From: Gammaproteobacteria bacterium
Lineage (GTDB): Bacteria; Pseudomonadota; Gammaproteobacteria; UBA6429; Thiohalophilaceae
Reading direction: 5' to 3'
Assembly: GCA_003233255.1 (NCBI GenBank)
Contig: QILH01000099.1
Span: forward strand, 1 to 7,591
DNA: 7,591 bases
The notes under the pieces are model-generated. The model ran no database searches. It was not told the origin of the DNA and was given only the letters and a program-made list of their open reading frames with translations. Within the stretch, counting starts at the first letter, position 1, and each line of letters starts with the position of its first letter. Positions 1 to 5,515 of this stretch are shown here, piece after piece. A program made the position numbers and the translations under genes.

Positions 1-555
1 GGGCTGGGCGGCGGCAGTTCCGATGCCGCAACGACGTTACTAGTCCTTAACCATTTATGGGGTTGTGGCCTGAAACTGGCCGAATTGGCTGAAATCGGGC
101 TCACTCTGGGTGCTGATGTTCCCGTGTTCATTTATGGCCAAAATGCCTGGGCGGAAGGCGTTGGAGAGCAATTAACCCCGCTGGATATCCCAAAAGCATG
201 GTATCTGGTGCTGATTCCACAAATAAATGTGTCTACAGAGCAAATATTTAGCGACCCGCAATTGCTACGAGATTGCCCACCCATTACAATACGCGACTTT
301 CTGGCAGGGCAAGGGCTGAACGTATGTGAGCCTATTGTCGCGGCGCAGTCTCCAGAAGTGGCTGCGGCGCTTGAAGCGTTGACCGCTTTAGGTGCAAAGG
401 CCAGAATGACCGGCACGGGAGCCTGCGTTTTCGCGGCTTTTGAGACCGAGGCACAGGCTCAACAGCTGTGGTCTGTATTGTCGGGTAAATGGAACGGATT
501 TGTTGCCCGGGGTCTGGATAACTCCCCCGTGCATGAACGGCTTAAAAACGTGTAA
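1..555 (+). CDS. ispE: 4-diphosphocytidyl-2-C-methyl-D-erythritol kinase, C-terminal part (5' end outside window)
   Basis: This cytoplasmic GHMP-family kinase phosphorylates the 2-hydroxyl of CDP-methylerythritol with ATP in the non-mevalonate (MEP) isoprenoid pathway. The reading frame is open from base 1, and 184 residues are visible of roughly 280-290 usual for the family, so about the first third is missing. The visible part opens with the glycine-rich ATP loop GLGGGSSDAA (visible residues 1-10). The GADVPVF motif follows, with the likely catalytic Asp at visible residue 39. The C-terminal GHMP motif MTGTGACVFAAF lies at visible residues 136-147. The stop is TAA at 553-555. An internal TTG at 85 is not the start, because homology to the family begins upstream of it. 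Gene order (ispE, tRNA-Gln, prs) agrees with the call. The frame is intact to the stop. Confidence 0.96.
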   Translation, partial: GLGGGSSDAATTLLVLNHLWGCGLKLAELAEIGLTLGADVPVFIYGQNAWAEGVGEQLTPLDIPKAWYLVLIPQINVSTEQIFSDPQLLRDCPPITIRDFLAGQGLNVCEPIVAAQSPEVAAALEALTALGAKARMTGTGACVFAAFETEAQAQQLWSVLSGKWNGFVARGLDNSPVHERLKNV

Positions 556-642
556 CGGATTGTTTATTAAAGTATTATCCTTTTAGCAATAAGAGGACGT
601 GGTTAGGAGGCCGATAGCATTCTAGCCCGTATTTTAAAAGAG

Positions 643-654
643 ATATTGGGGTGT
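643..654 (+). repeat. 12-bp direct repeat of the tRNA-Gln 5' end
   Basis: ATATTGGGGTGT at 643-654 recurs exactly at 829-840. The second copy comprises four leader bases plus the first eight bases of tRNA-Gln (the acceptor 5' strand TGGGGTG and U8). The copies are 186 bp apart. No matching 3' acceptor strand CACCCCA follows the first copy, so it is not an intact second tRNA. It could be a remnant of a duplicated tRNA, a recombination scar, or chance. Confidence 0.55.
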
Positions 655-660
655 GACTGT

Positions 661-714
661 AGCGCAGCGTAGGGAATACTGCACGAAACGCGGAGCGGTT
701 CAAAGCAGTGCGCT
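661..714 (+). other. Nested stem-loop segment upstream of tRNA-Gln
   Basis: Three stems nest by eye. AGCGCA (661-666) pairs with TGCGCT (709-714). CTGC (679-682) pairs with GCAG (705-708). GAAACGC (685-691) pairs with GCGGTTC (695-701) with one A/G mismatch and a GGA triloop. An 11-base bulge sits on the 5' side. It has no T-run after it, so it is not a standard terminator. It may be a leader RNA structure, a small RNA, or a remnant. No known RNA family is recognised. Confidence 0.4.
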
Positions 715-719
715 CGGGA

Positions 720-752
720 ACTGGCCCAGGCCATGTAGGAACGCTGGCCAGT
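720..752. repeat. 7-bp inverted repeat, stem-loop
   Basis: ACTGGCC at 720-726 is the exact reverse complement of GGCCAGT at 746-752, with a 19-base loop. It lies directly after the nested stem-loop at 661-714 and about 80 bp before the tRNA. No T-run follows. The function is unknown, and it could be part of the same folded leader. Confidence 0.4.
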
Positions 753-832
753 ACAGATTTTGTTGCTGAGCTGAAATCTGTTAGTAAAGTATTAAACCTG
801 GGAATGGCCAGGTACGAAGTGAAGTTTTATAT

Positions 833-907
833 TGGGGTGTCGCCAAGCGGTAAGGCACATGGTTTTGATCCATGCATACCCAGGTTCGAATCCTGGCACC
901 CCAGCCA
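833..907 (+). tRNA. tRNA-Gln (anticodon TTG)
   Basis: A complete cloverleaf can be read. The acceptor 5' strand TGGGGTG (833-839) pairs with CACCCCA (897-903). The D arm has the stem GCC/GGC. The anticodon stem is CATGG (858-862) with CCATG (870-874), and the 7-base loop TTTTGAT places anticodon TTG at 865-867, which reads CAA/CAG glutamine codons. The T arm is CCAGG-TTCGAAT-CCTGG. The discriminator base is G904, and the CCA end is encoded at 905-907. The U1-A72 acceptor pair fits bacterial tRNA-Gln. prs begins 27 bp downstream with no terminator between them, so the tRNA is probably cut from a tRNA-prs transcript. Confidence 0.98.
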
Positions 908-934
908 TATTTTTACTGCTTGTAGGATAACTAC

Positions 935-1888
935 TTGGAAAACGGCAGCTTGATGATCTTTTCGGGTAATGCCAACCCGAAATTGACCAATGACATTGTG
1001 GCACGATTGCAGCTTCCACTCGGCAAGGCCGTAGTGGGGCGCTTTAGCGACGGTGAAGTACAGGTCGAGATAATGGAAAACGTCCGCGGTAAGGACGTTT
1101 TTATTGTGCAGCCCACCTGCGCGCCAACCAGTGAAAACCTGATGGAATTGCTGGTGATGGTCGATGCGGTTCGCCGTTCATCGGCGGCACGCATTACTGC
1201 GGTGATTCCGTATTTTGGTTATGCGCGTCAGGATCGACGTCCTCGTTCAGCACGGGTGCCGATCACCGCCAAAGTGGTGGCCGATATGATCGCCACCGTA
1301 GGAACGGATCGGGTATTAACGGTTGATTTGCATGCCGATCAAATTCAGGGATATTTTAATATCCCGGTCGACAATGTGTATGCCTCACCGGTATTGCTGG
1401 GCGAAGTATGGCGACAGAAGTATCCGAACCTGATGGTGGTGTCACCGGATGTCGGTGGTGTGGTTCGGGCACGGGCTTTAGCCAAACGACTGGATGATGC
1501 CGATTTAGCGATCATCGATAAGCGTCGCCCTAAAGCCAATGTGGCCAAGGTGATGAACATCATCGGTGATGTTAAAGGGCGTAGCTGTATCCTGATTGAC
1601 GATTTAGTCGATACGGCCGGCACATTATGCCGCGCGGCGGCGGCGTTAAAAGATAACGGTGCGGCCAAAGTGGTGGCCTACTGTACACACCCAGTGTTGT
1701 CTGGCCCGGCGGTGGAGAATATTAACAATTCCGTATTCGACGAACTGGTGGTGATGGATACCATTCCGTTAAGTGAAGAGGCGGCGTCCTGTGGACGAAT
1801 CCGGCAACTGAGCATTGCCGAGTTACTGGCTGAGACGATTCGTCGAATCAGTAATGAAGAATCAGTGAGCTCACTGTATATCGATTGA
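935..1888 (+). CDS. prs: Ribose-phosphate pyrophosphokinase (PRPP synthase)
   Basis: This cytoplasmic enzyme transfers pyrophosphate from ATP to ribose 5-phosphate, making PRPP for purine, pyrimidine, NAD, histidine and tryptophan synthesis. The product is 317 residues (E. coli 315). Visible motifs are GRFSDGE (35-41), the ATP-binding flexible loop YARQDRR (96-102), the DLH segment with His133, DKRRPKAN (195-202) with the catalytic Lys196, and the PRPP loop DDLVDTAGTL (222-231). The Ala in DTAGT, against Gly in E. coli, is common in the family. The C-terminus RRISNEES is typical. The start is taken as TTG at 935 because TAGGATA at 923-929 gives a Shine-Dalgarno site about 7 bases upstream. 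ATG at 953 would give a shorter MIFSGN start and lacks a well-spaced site. It is probably co-transcribed with tRNA-Gln, and a strong hairpin follows. Confidence 0.98.
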   Translation: MENGSLMIFSGNANPKLTNDIVARLQLPLGKAVVGRFSDGEVQVEIMENVRGKDVFIVQPTCAPTSENLMELLVMVDAVRRSSAARITAVIPYFGYARQDRRPRSARVPITAKVVADMIATVGTDRVLTVDLHADQIQGYFNIPVDNVYASPVLLGEVWRQKYPNLMVVSPDVGGVVRARALAKRLDDADLAIIDKRRPKANVAKVMNIIGDVKGRSCILIDDLVDTAGTLCRAAAALKDNGAAKVVAYCTHPVLSGPAVENINNSVFDELVVMDTIPLSEEAASCGRIRQLSIAELLAETIRRISNEESVSSLYID

Positions 1889-1902
1889 TATTGTTGGTGG
1901 AT

Positions 1903-1955
1903 TAACATCGGTCATGGCTCTATATAATATAGAGTCATGACCGATGTTATTTATG
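1903..1955 (+). terminator. Long inverted repeat after prs, likely terminator
   Basis: Bases 1903-1924 pair with 1928-1949, giving a 22-bp stem with a single G-T pair (1917/1935) and a three-base loop. The outer 14 bp (1903-1916 with 1936-1949) are perfect. A short T-rich stretch (TTATTTA) follows. It sits 14 bp after the prs stop and about 110 bp before rplY, so it probably ends the tRNA-prs transcript. The near-perfect symmetry means it could act in either direction. The weak T-run leaves room for an RNA-stabilising role instead. Confidence 0.65.
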
Positions 1956-2059
1956 GTAAATAACATACCCATATTCCTGGTCGCGAGGATGTGAAATGCA
2001 AGCACAAGCTTGTTAATTTAACGGCAACGGATTGTTGCTTATTTTTTGGAGAAAGTATT

Positions 2060-2731
2060 ATGTCTGCTGAATTTGTTTTAAATGCGGAACACCGTGCTGA
2101 CATGGGGAAGGGTGCGAGCCGCCGCCTACGTCACACAGGAAAAGTTCCTGCCATTATTTATGGTTTGGGTAAAGAACCGACCCCGATCGCCTTTGATCAC
2201 AATGAACTTGCCCATCAGATTGAGAGCGAGGCCTTTTTCTCGCACATTCTGACCGTTAAGTTAGACGGCAAAGATGAAAGCGCGATTGTTAAAGATCTGC
2301 AACGCCATCCAAGTCGTCCGATTATTATGCATATCGATCTGCAACGCATTAGTGCAACTGAGACCATTCGTGTCAATGTGCCGATTCACTTTATTAATGA
2401 AGAACTATCACCGGGTGTACGTGAAGGTGGACTGATCTCGCATAGCGTATCGGAAGTTGAAGTACAGTGTCTGCCTGCTAATTTACCTGAGTACATCGAA
2501 GCTAATTTAGGTGAACTAGAGCTTAATGCGATCTATCATCTGACGGATCTGAAATTACCAGAAGGTGTTGAAATCGTTGAACTGACCCATGGCGAAAGTC
2601 ATGATCAGGCCGTAGCCAGTGTGCATATGCCACGTGCGGTTAAAGAAACAGATGAAGATGAAGCAGGTGCTGCAACTGAAGCGGCTGAAGGTGATGCGGC
2701 CGAAGGCGATGCAGACGCTGCTGCTGAATAA
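2060..2731 (+). CDS. rplY: 50S ribosomal protein bL25, long CTC type
   Basis: bL25 binds 5S rRNA in the central protuberance of the large subunit. The product has 223 residues and is the long form: an N-terminal L25 domain (about 1-95, including RADMGKGASRRLR and KVPAIIYG), a C-terminal beta domain (about 100-190), and an acidic Ala/Glu/Asp-rich tail from about 196. The short E. coli form has only the first domain. The ATG at 2060 is chosen because GGAGAAAG (2048-2055) is well placed and MSAEFVLNAE matches family N-termini. The frame stays open back to a GTG at 1991, but that would add 23 residues with no family resemblance. pth follows 32 bp downstream, so the two are probably one operon. 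A 10-bp palindrome ACAAGCTTGT (2004-2013) lies in the leader, role unknown. Confidence 0.96.
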   Translation: MSAEFVLNAEHRADMGKGASRRLRHTGKVPAIIYGLGKEPTPIAFDHNELAHQIESEAFFSHILTVKLDGKDESAIVKDLQRHPSRPIIMHIDLQRISATETIRVNVPIHFINEELSPGVREGGLISHSVSEVEVQCLPANLPEYIEANLGELELNAIYHLTDLKLPEGVEIVELTHGESHDQAVASVHMPRAVKETDEDEAGAATEAAEGDAAEGDADAAAE

Positions 2732-2763
2732 ATTAGTAATAACTGTCTGTACCGGAGCCGGCC

Positions 2764-3342
2764 TTGTCCGCGCATGTTGACATGATTGTGGGGTTGGGAA
2801 ACCCTGGAAATGAATATGCCAATACGCGCCACAACGCCGGCTTTTGGTTTGTTGATGAGGTGGTTCGAAAGTTCGGTGGCAACTTTAAATACGAAAGAAA
2901 ATTTCAGGGTGATGTCGCTCGCTCGACCATCAAGGGTCAACAAGTATGGTTGCTCAAACCCGATACCTTCATGAACTTAAGTGGCCAGGCGGTGCTGGCG
3001 CTCATGCAGTTTTATAAAATCAAACTTGAGAACATTCTGGTGGTACACGATGATCTTGATCTGCCGGTGGGCACCCTTAAATTAAAGCTTGGTGGCGGTC
3101 ATGGCGGTCATAATGGTTTGCGTGACATCATCAGTCGTTGTGGAGGCAATGGTTTTCAACGTATTCGTTTAGGCATCGGTCATCCGGGCAACAAAGATAA
3201 AGTAACCGGGCATGTATTAAAAAAGGCCTCAAGCGACGATCAGATTGCGATTGAAAACGTTATTGACCAGGCGATTAATGTTCTGGATCAAATTGTTCAC
3301 GGTGAAACCAGTAAAGCCATGCAGGAACTGCACACGAAATAA
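2764..3342 (+). CDS. pth: Peptidyl-tRNA hydrolase
   Basis: This cytoplasmic enzyme frees tRNA from prematurely released peptidyl-tRNA by cutting the ester bond. The product is 192 residues (E. coli 194). Key parts visible are VGLGNPG (9-15) with Asn13, TRHNAG (21-26) with the catalytic His23, FMNLSG (69-74) with Asn71, HDDLDLP (95-101) with Asp96, and GGGHGGHNGLRD (110-121) with Asn117. TTG at 2764 is taken as the start because GGAG (2754-2757) is six bases upstream. ATG at 2782 would be 24 bases from that site and would remove the residues before MIVGLGNPG. It lies 32 bp after rplY and is probably translated from the same mRNA. No insertion or break is seen. Confidence 0.97.
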   Translation: MSAHVDMIVGLGNPGNEYANTRHNAGFWFVDEVVRKFGGNFKYERKFQGDVARSTIKGQQVWLLKPDTFMNLSGQAVLALMQFYKIKLENILVVHDDLDLPVGTLKLKLGGGHGGHNGLRDIISRCGGNGFQRIRLGIGHPGNKDKVTGHVLKKASSDDQIAIENVIDQAINVLDQIVHGETSKAMQELHTK

Positions 3343-3347
3343 ATAAA

Positions 3348-3379
3348 ACGGTTTTCCGCGAATGCGCTTGCGGGGGATC
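3348..3379. repeat. Palindromic intergenic repeat, copy 1
   Basis: A 32-bp unit beginning ACGGTTTTCCGCGAAT and ending GGGGGATC. By hand alignment it matches the unit at 3465-3496 at 26 of 32 positions. Its own stem is CCGC (3356-3359) with GCGG (3370-3373). The 8-mer AACGGTTT occurs at 3347-3354 and again at 3381-3388, bracketing most of the unit. It lies 5 bp after the pth stop and may also help end that transcript. It resembles the widespread dispersed bacterial palindromes built on ATTCCCG/CGGGAAT, which is inference. Confidence 0.55.
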
Positions 3380-3407
3380 GAACGGTTTAAATTATTAAAG
3401 GTCACGC

Positions 3408-3434
3408 TATTCCCGATAGAATTATTTAGGAATA
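3408..3434. repeat. Small inverted repeat between the two palindromic units
   Basis: TATTCC (3408-3413) is the exact reverse complement of GGAATA (3429-3434), with a 15-base AT-rich loop. It lies midway between the two related palindromic units and shares their TTCCCG/GGAAT character, so it may be a degenerate third copy or the middle of a small non-autonomous element. It is too short for more certainty. Confidence 0.35.
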
Positions 3435-3464
3435 ACGGTCTTTGAAAACAACAGGCATCACCTC

Positions 3465-3496
3465 ACGGTTATCCCCGAATACTCTTGTCGGGGATC
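3465..3496. repeat. Palindromic intergenic repeat, copy 2
   Basis: The core hairpin ATCCCCGA (3471-3478) with TCGGGGAT (3488-3495) is a perfect 8-bp stem with a 9-base loop. The full unit ACGGTTATCCCCG...GGGGATC matches 3348-3379 at 26 of 32 positions. The substitutions make this copy's stem better paired than copy 1. It is followed by CAGAGA rather than a T-run, so it is not a simple terminator. It stands 85 bp before ychF. Confidence 0.6.
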
Positions 3497-3580
3497 CAGA
3501 GATAAAATAGATAAAATCATTCATGCTACCAGGTTGTGTTATAGCGACTCGGTATAGTGTGGTGAACAAAGGAGAACGAC

Positions 3581-4672
3581 ATGGGTTTTAAATGTGGCAT
3601 TGTTGGTTTACCGAACGTCGGTAAATCAACATTATTTAATGCGTTGACCAAGGCCGAGATACAGGCAGAAAATTATCCGTTCTGTACGATTGAACCTAAT
3701 GTTGGCATCGTACCCATTCCCGATCCGCGTCTGGATAAACTGGCGGAGATTGTTAATCCGCAACGCGTGCTGCCCACCACCATGGAATTTGTTGATATCG
3801 CCGGATTAGTCGAAGGCGCATCAAAAGGTGAAGGTCTGGGTAATCAGTTTCTGGCTAACATACGTGAAACCGATGCCATTGCGCATGTGGTGCGTTGTTT
3901 TGAGGATGACGACATCGTGCATGTGGCGGGAAAGATTGATCCCCTCAGTGATATCGAAATTATCAATACCGAGTTGGCTTTGGCCGATATGGATTCGGTC
4001 GAAAAAAATATGCATCGCACCAGTAAAGTGGCTAAATCGGGAGACAAAGACGCCAAAGCTAAAATGCTTGTGCTCGAGAAAGTTAAGGCCCATCTAGATG
4101 AAGGTAACCCGGTACGCTCACTGGGTTTGGAAAAAGAAGAAAAGTTATTAATCCGCGATCTGTTTTTATTAACGAACAAGCCAACGATGTATATCGCCAA
4201 TGTCGCCGAAGATGGTTTCGAAAACAATTCTTTTCTTGATGCGGTTAAAAAATTTGCCGCACAGGAAGGTGCCCCGGTAGTTCCCGTCTGCGCGTCAATC
4301 GAAGAGGAGATGGTTGAGTTGGACGACGAAGAGAAAAAAGAATTTCTTGAAGAAATGGGACTCGATGAACCCGGTTTAAATCGCGTCATTCGCGCCGGTC
4401 ATACCTTATTAGGTTTACAAACTTATTTTACCGCCGGTGAAAAAGAAGTCCGCGGCTGGACCGTGAAGGTGGGCGCAACGGCACCACAGGCGGCCGGCGT
4501 CATTCATACCGATTTTGAAAAAGGTTTTATTCGTGCCGAAGTCACCAGTTACGATGACTTTATTCAGTATCAAGGTGAGAGTGGCGCTAAGGATGCCGGC
4601 AAGTTACGCCTGGAAGGCAAAGAATATATTGTGCAAGATGGCGACGTCATGCATTTTCGTTTTAATGTTTAA
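3581..4672 (+). CDS. ychF: Obg-class ATPase/GTPase YchF (OLA1 family)
   Basis: YchF is a universally conserved ribosome-associated P-loop protein that prefers ATP over GTP. In E. coli it has been linked to translation and oxidative stress. The product is 363 residues, the usual length. It shows the G1 loop GLPNVGKS (9-16), the switch region around NYPFCTIEPNVG (31-42), G3 DIAGL (72-76), and NVAE (207-210) in place of the GTP-specific NKxD motif. An alpha-helical insert spans about 125-200. The C-terminal TGS domain (about 280-363) includes TYFTAGEKEVRGW and ends VMHFRFNV. The ATG at 3581 has GGAG (3571-3574) six bases upstream. Its last 11 bp overlap the convergent regulator gene, and there is no room for a conventional terminator between the two. 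Confidence 0.97.
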   Translation: MGFKCGIVGLPNVGKSTLFNALTKAEIQAENYPFCTIEPNVGIVPIPDPRLDKLAEIVNPQRVLPTTMEFVDIAGLVEGASKGEGLGNQFLANIRETDAIAHVVRCFEDDDIVHVAGKIDPLSDIEIINTELALADMDSVEKNMHRTSKVAKSGDKDAKAKMLVLEKVKAHLDEGNPVRSLGLEKEEKLLIRDLFLLTNKPTMYIANVAEDGFENNSFLDAVKKFAAQEGAPVVPVCASIEEEMVELDDEEKKEFLEEMGLDEPGLNRVIRAGHTLLGLQTYFTAGEKEVRGWTVKVGATAPQAAGVIHTDFEKGFIRAEVTSYDDFIQYQGESGAKDAGKLRLEGKEYIVQDGDVMHFRFNV

Positions 4673-5339
4673 GCCGATTACTTAACTGCTCAGGTTTGTG
4701 GATATGCATGCCATGACGATTTATGTCGACTATCCCCGCACGTTTATATTCACTTATAATTCCTGATACTGTTTGCCGACAGGCGCCAATCATGTCGGCA
4801 ATATCCTGATGTGTTGTTGGTATATCGATATAAATGCCATTTTCTTTGGTCTGACCGTAATTATTACCCAGGTACTGCATTAGTTTCACAAAGCGTAAAT
4901 TAGCGTTGTCGCTGGCCATATACAAAACCATGTCACCTAAGGCATGGATGCGCGAAGATAATTGGTCGATTACCAATAAACTCAATCTTGGTTCTTCTAA
5001 CATGAGTTGATTAAAATCAACTTTTTTAGTTTTCAAAATAATACAGTCGGTAATGGCTTGCGCGTAAACTTTGTTGGATAAATTATTTTCGCCCGATATA
5101 CCAAAGATATCACCCGGCATACAAAACCATTGAATCAATTCATTACCCAGTTGAGACATGCGTGAAATTTTAACGCGACCCGTTAGCATAATATAAACAG
5201 AATGATCACTTTGATCCGCAGTAAAAACGTATTCGCCTTTATTAAATTTATAATCGTGCGAAATATTATTGATTAATCGAAACTCATTTGCGTGCAGCTG
5301 TTTTACAAAACTGTACGGCAGACATTGTTCTGTTTGCAT
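4662..5339 (-). CDS. Crp/Fnr-family transcriptional regulator, ligand unknown
   Basis: A 225-residue DNA-binding regulator. A cyclic-nucleotide-type beta-barrel spans about 20-115 (KGEYVFTADQSDHSVYIMLTG at 34-54, PGDIFG at 75-80). A long dimerisation helix spans about 117-145. A C-terminal winged helix-turn-helix has THQDIADMIG (176-185) and recognition helix ACRQTVSGIIS (186-196). The CRP pair Arg-Ser that holds the cAMP phosphate is replaced by Val91-Tyr92, and the FNR N-terminal Cys cluster is absent (only Cys6 near the N-terminus), so neither classical cAMP nor 4Fe-4S sensing is expected. The recognition helix has RQTVSG where CRP has RETVGR, so the DNA target probably differs. The start ATG (5337-5339) has GGGAAG a few bases upstream. 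The gene is divergent from the tctC operon across 521 bp and may control it or itself; this is inference. Confidence 0.93.
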   Translation of the reverse strand: MQTEQCLPYSFVKQLHANEFRLINNISHDYKFNKGEYVFTADQSDHSVYIMLTGRVKISRMSQLGNELIQWFCMPGDIFGISGENNLSNKVYAQAITDCIILKTKKVDFNQLMLEEPRLSLLVIDQLSSRIHALGDMVLYMASDNANLRFVKLMQYLGNNYGQTKENGIYIDIPTTHQDIADMIGACRQTVSGIISEYKRAGIVDINRHGMHIHKPEQLSNRLKH

Positions 5340-5364
5340 TGGTTCTTCCCTGCAGTATTAGTAA

Positions 5365-5375
5365 ATTATATTATA
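5365..5375 (-). promoter_or_regulatory. Candidate -10 region for the Crp/Fnr-family gene
   Basis: Read on the - strand, two overlapping exact TATAAT hexamers occur (complements of 5370-5375 and 5365-5370), 25-35 bp upstream of the start codon. No TTGACA-like -35 is found at 16-19 bp from either. This suggests activator dependence, and the inverted repeat at 5391-5442 lies just upstream of them. The region is AT-rich, so chance matches are possible. Confidence 0.4.
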
Positions 5376-5390
5376 GTGATTTAGTTCTTA

Positions 5391-5442
5391 AACTATCTTG
5401 CTAACTGTCGTCTATGCGACAGACTAATCCTTCAAGGTAGTT
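5391..5442. promoter_or_regulatory. Nested inverted repeat upstream of the regulator gene
   Basis: The outer arms AACTATCTTG (5391-5400) and CAAGGTAGTT (5433-5442) pair over 10 bp with one G-T pair. Inside, CTGTCG (5405-5410) and CGACAG (5417-5422) form a perfect 6-bp stem with a six-base centre. The inner palindrome, about 18 bp long, has the size of an operator for a dimeric Crp/Fnr-type protein. It is centred about 50 bp upstream of the predicted transcription start of that gene. Confidence 0.45.
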
Positions 5443-5463
5443 AGAATAACATTTCAATTCACA

Positions 5464-5515
5464 AAGTCTAGTTAAGAAATTAAGTCTATTAACACTAACT
5501 TAACTAGTTGTTTTT
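5464..5515. promoter_or_regulatory. Direct and inverted repeat cluster in the divergent gap
   Basis: CTAGTTAAG (5468-5476) is the exact reverse complement of CTTAACTAG (5499-5507), with a 22-base spacer, and TTGTTTTT (5508-5515) follows. Overlapping this, AAGTCTAGTTAA (5464-5475) and AAGTCTATTAA (5482-5492) form a near-identical direct repeat 18 bp apart. The cluster could be a set of regulator sites, or a weak terminator for a + strand transcript, though no + strand gene lies just upstream. Confidence 0.4.

Larger units (their letters stand above)
556..832. other. ispE to tRNA-Gln intergenic region, likely tRNA-Gln/prs leader and promoter
   Basis: No convincing protein gene lies here. The region holds two stem-loop-capable segments (661-714 and 720-752) and a 12-bp direct repeat shared with the tRNA 5' end, all listed separately. 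Because prs follows the tRNA by only 27 bp, the promoter for tRNA-Gln and probably prs should lie here. The best I can offer is a weak pair, TTGCTG at 763-768 and TAAAGT at 785-790 with a 16-bp spacer, which matches consensus poorly. I see no obvious terminator for ispE. Confidence 0.4.

Noticed and set aside
708..953. 81-codon + strand ORF
   Set aside because: It runs through the whole tRNA-Gln gene and into prs, and has no protein-like features or ribosome site.
1923..1928. Exact TATAAT as a promoter for rplY
   Set aside because: It lies at the tip of the long inverted repeat, and no -35 element occurs at a workable distance.
1991..2059. N-terminal extension of rplY from GTG at 1991
   Set aside because: The added 23 residues do not resemble bL25, while ATG at 2060 has a good Shine-Dalgarno site and a family-like N-terminus.
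3553..3558. TATAGT as a -10 box for ychF
   Set aside because: It is well placed for a short leader, but TTGTGT (3534-3539) is only 13 bp away and no other -35 is convincing; evidence is too thin to list.
3844..4389. 181-codon - strand ORF inside ychF
   Set aside because: It is a Ser-rich antisense shadow of a well-conserved gene.
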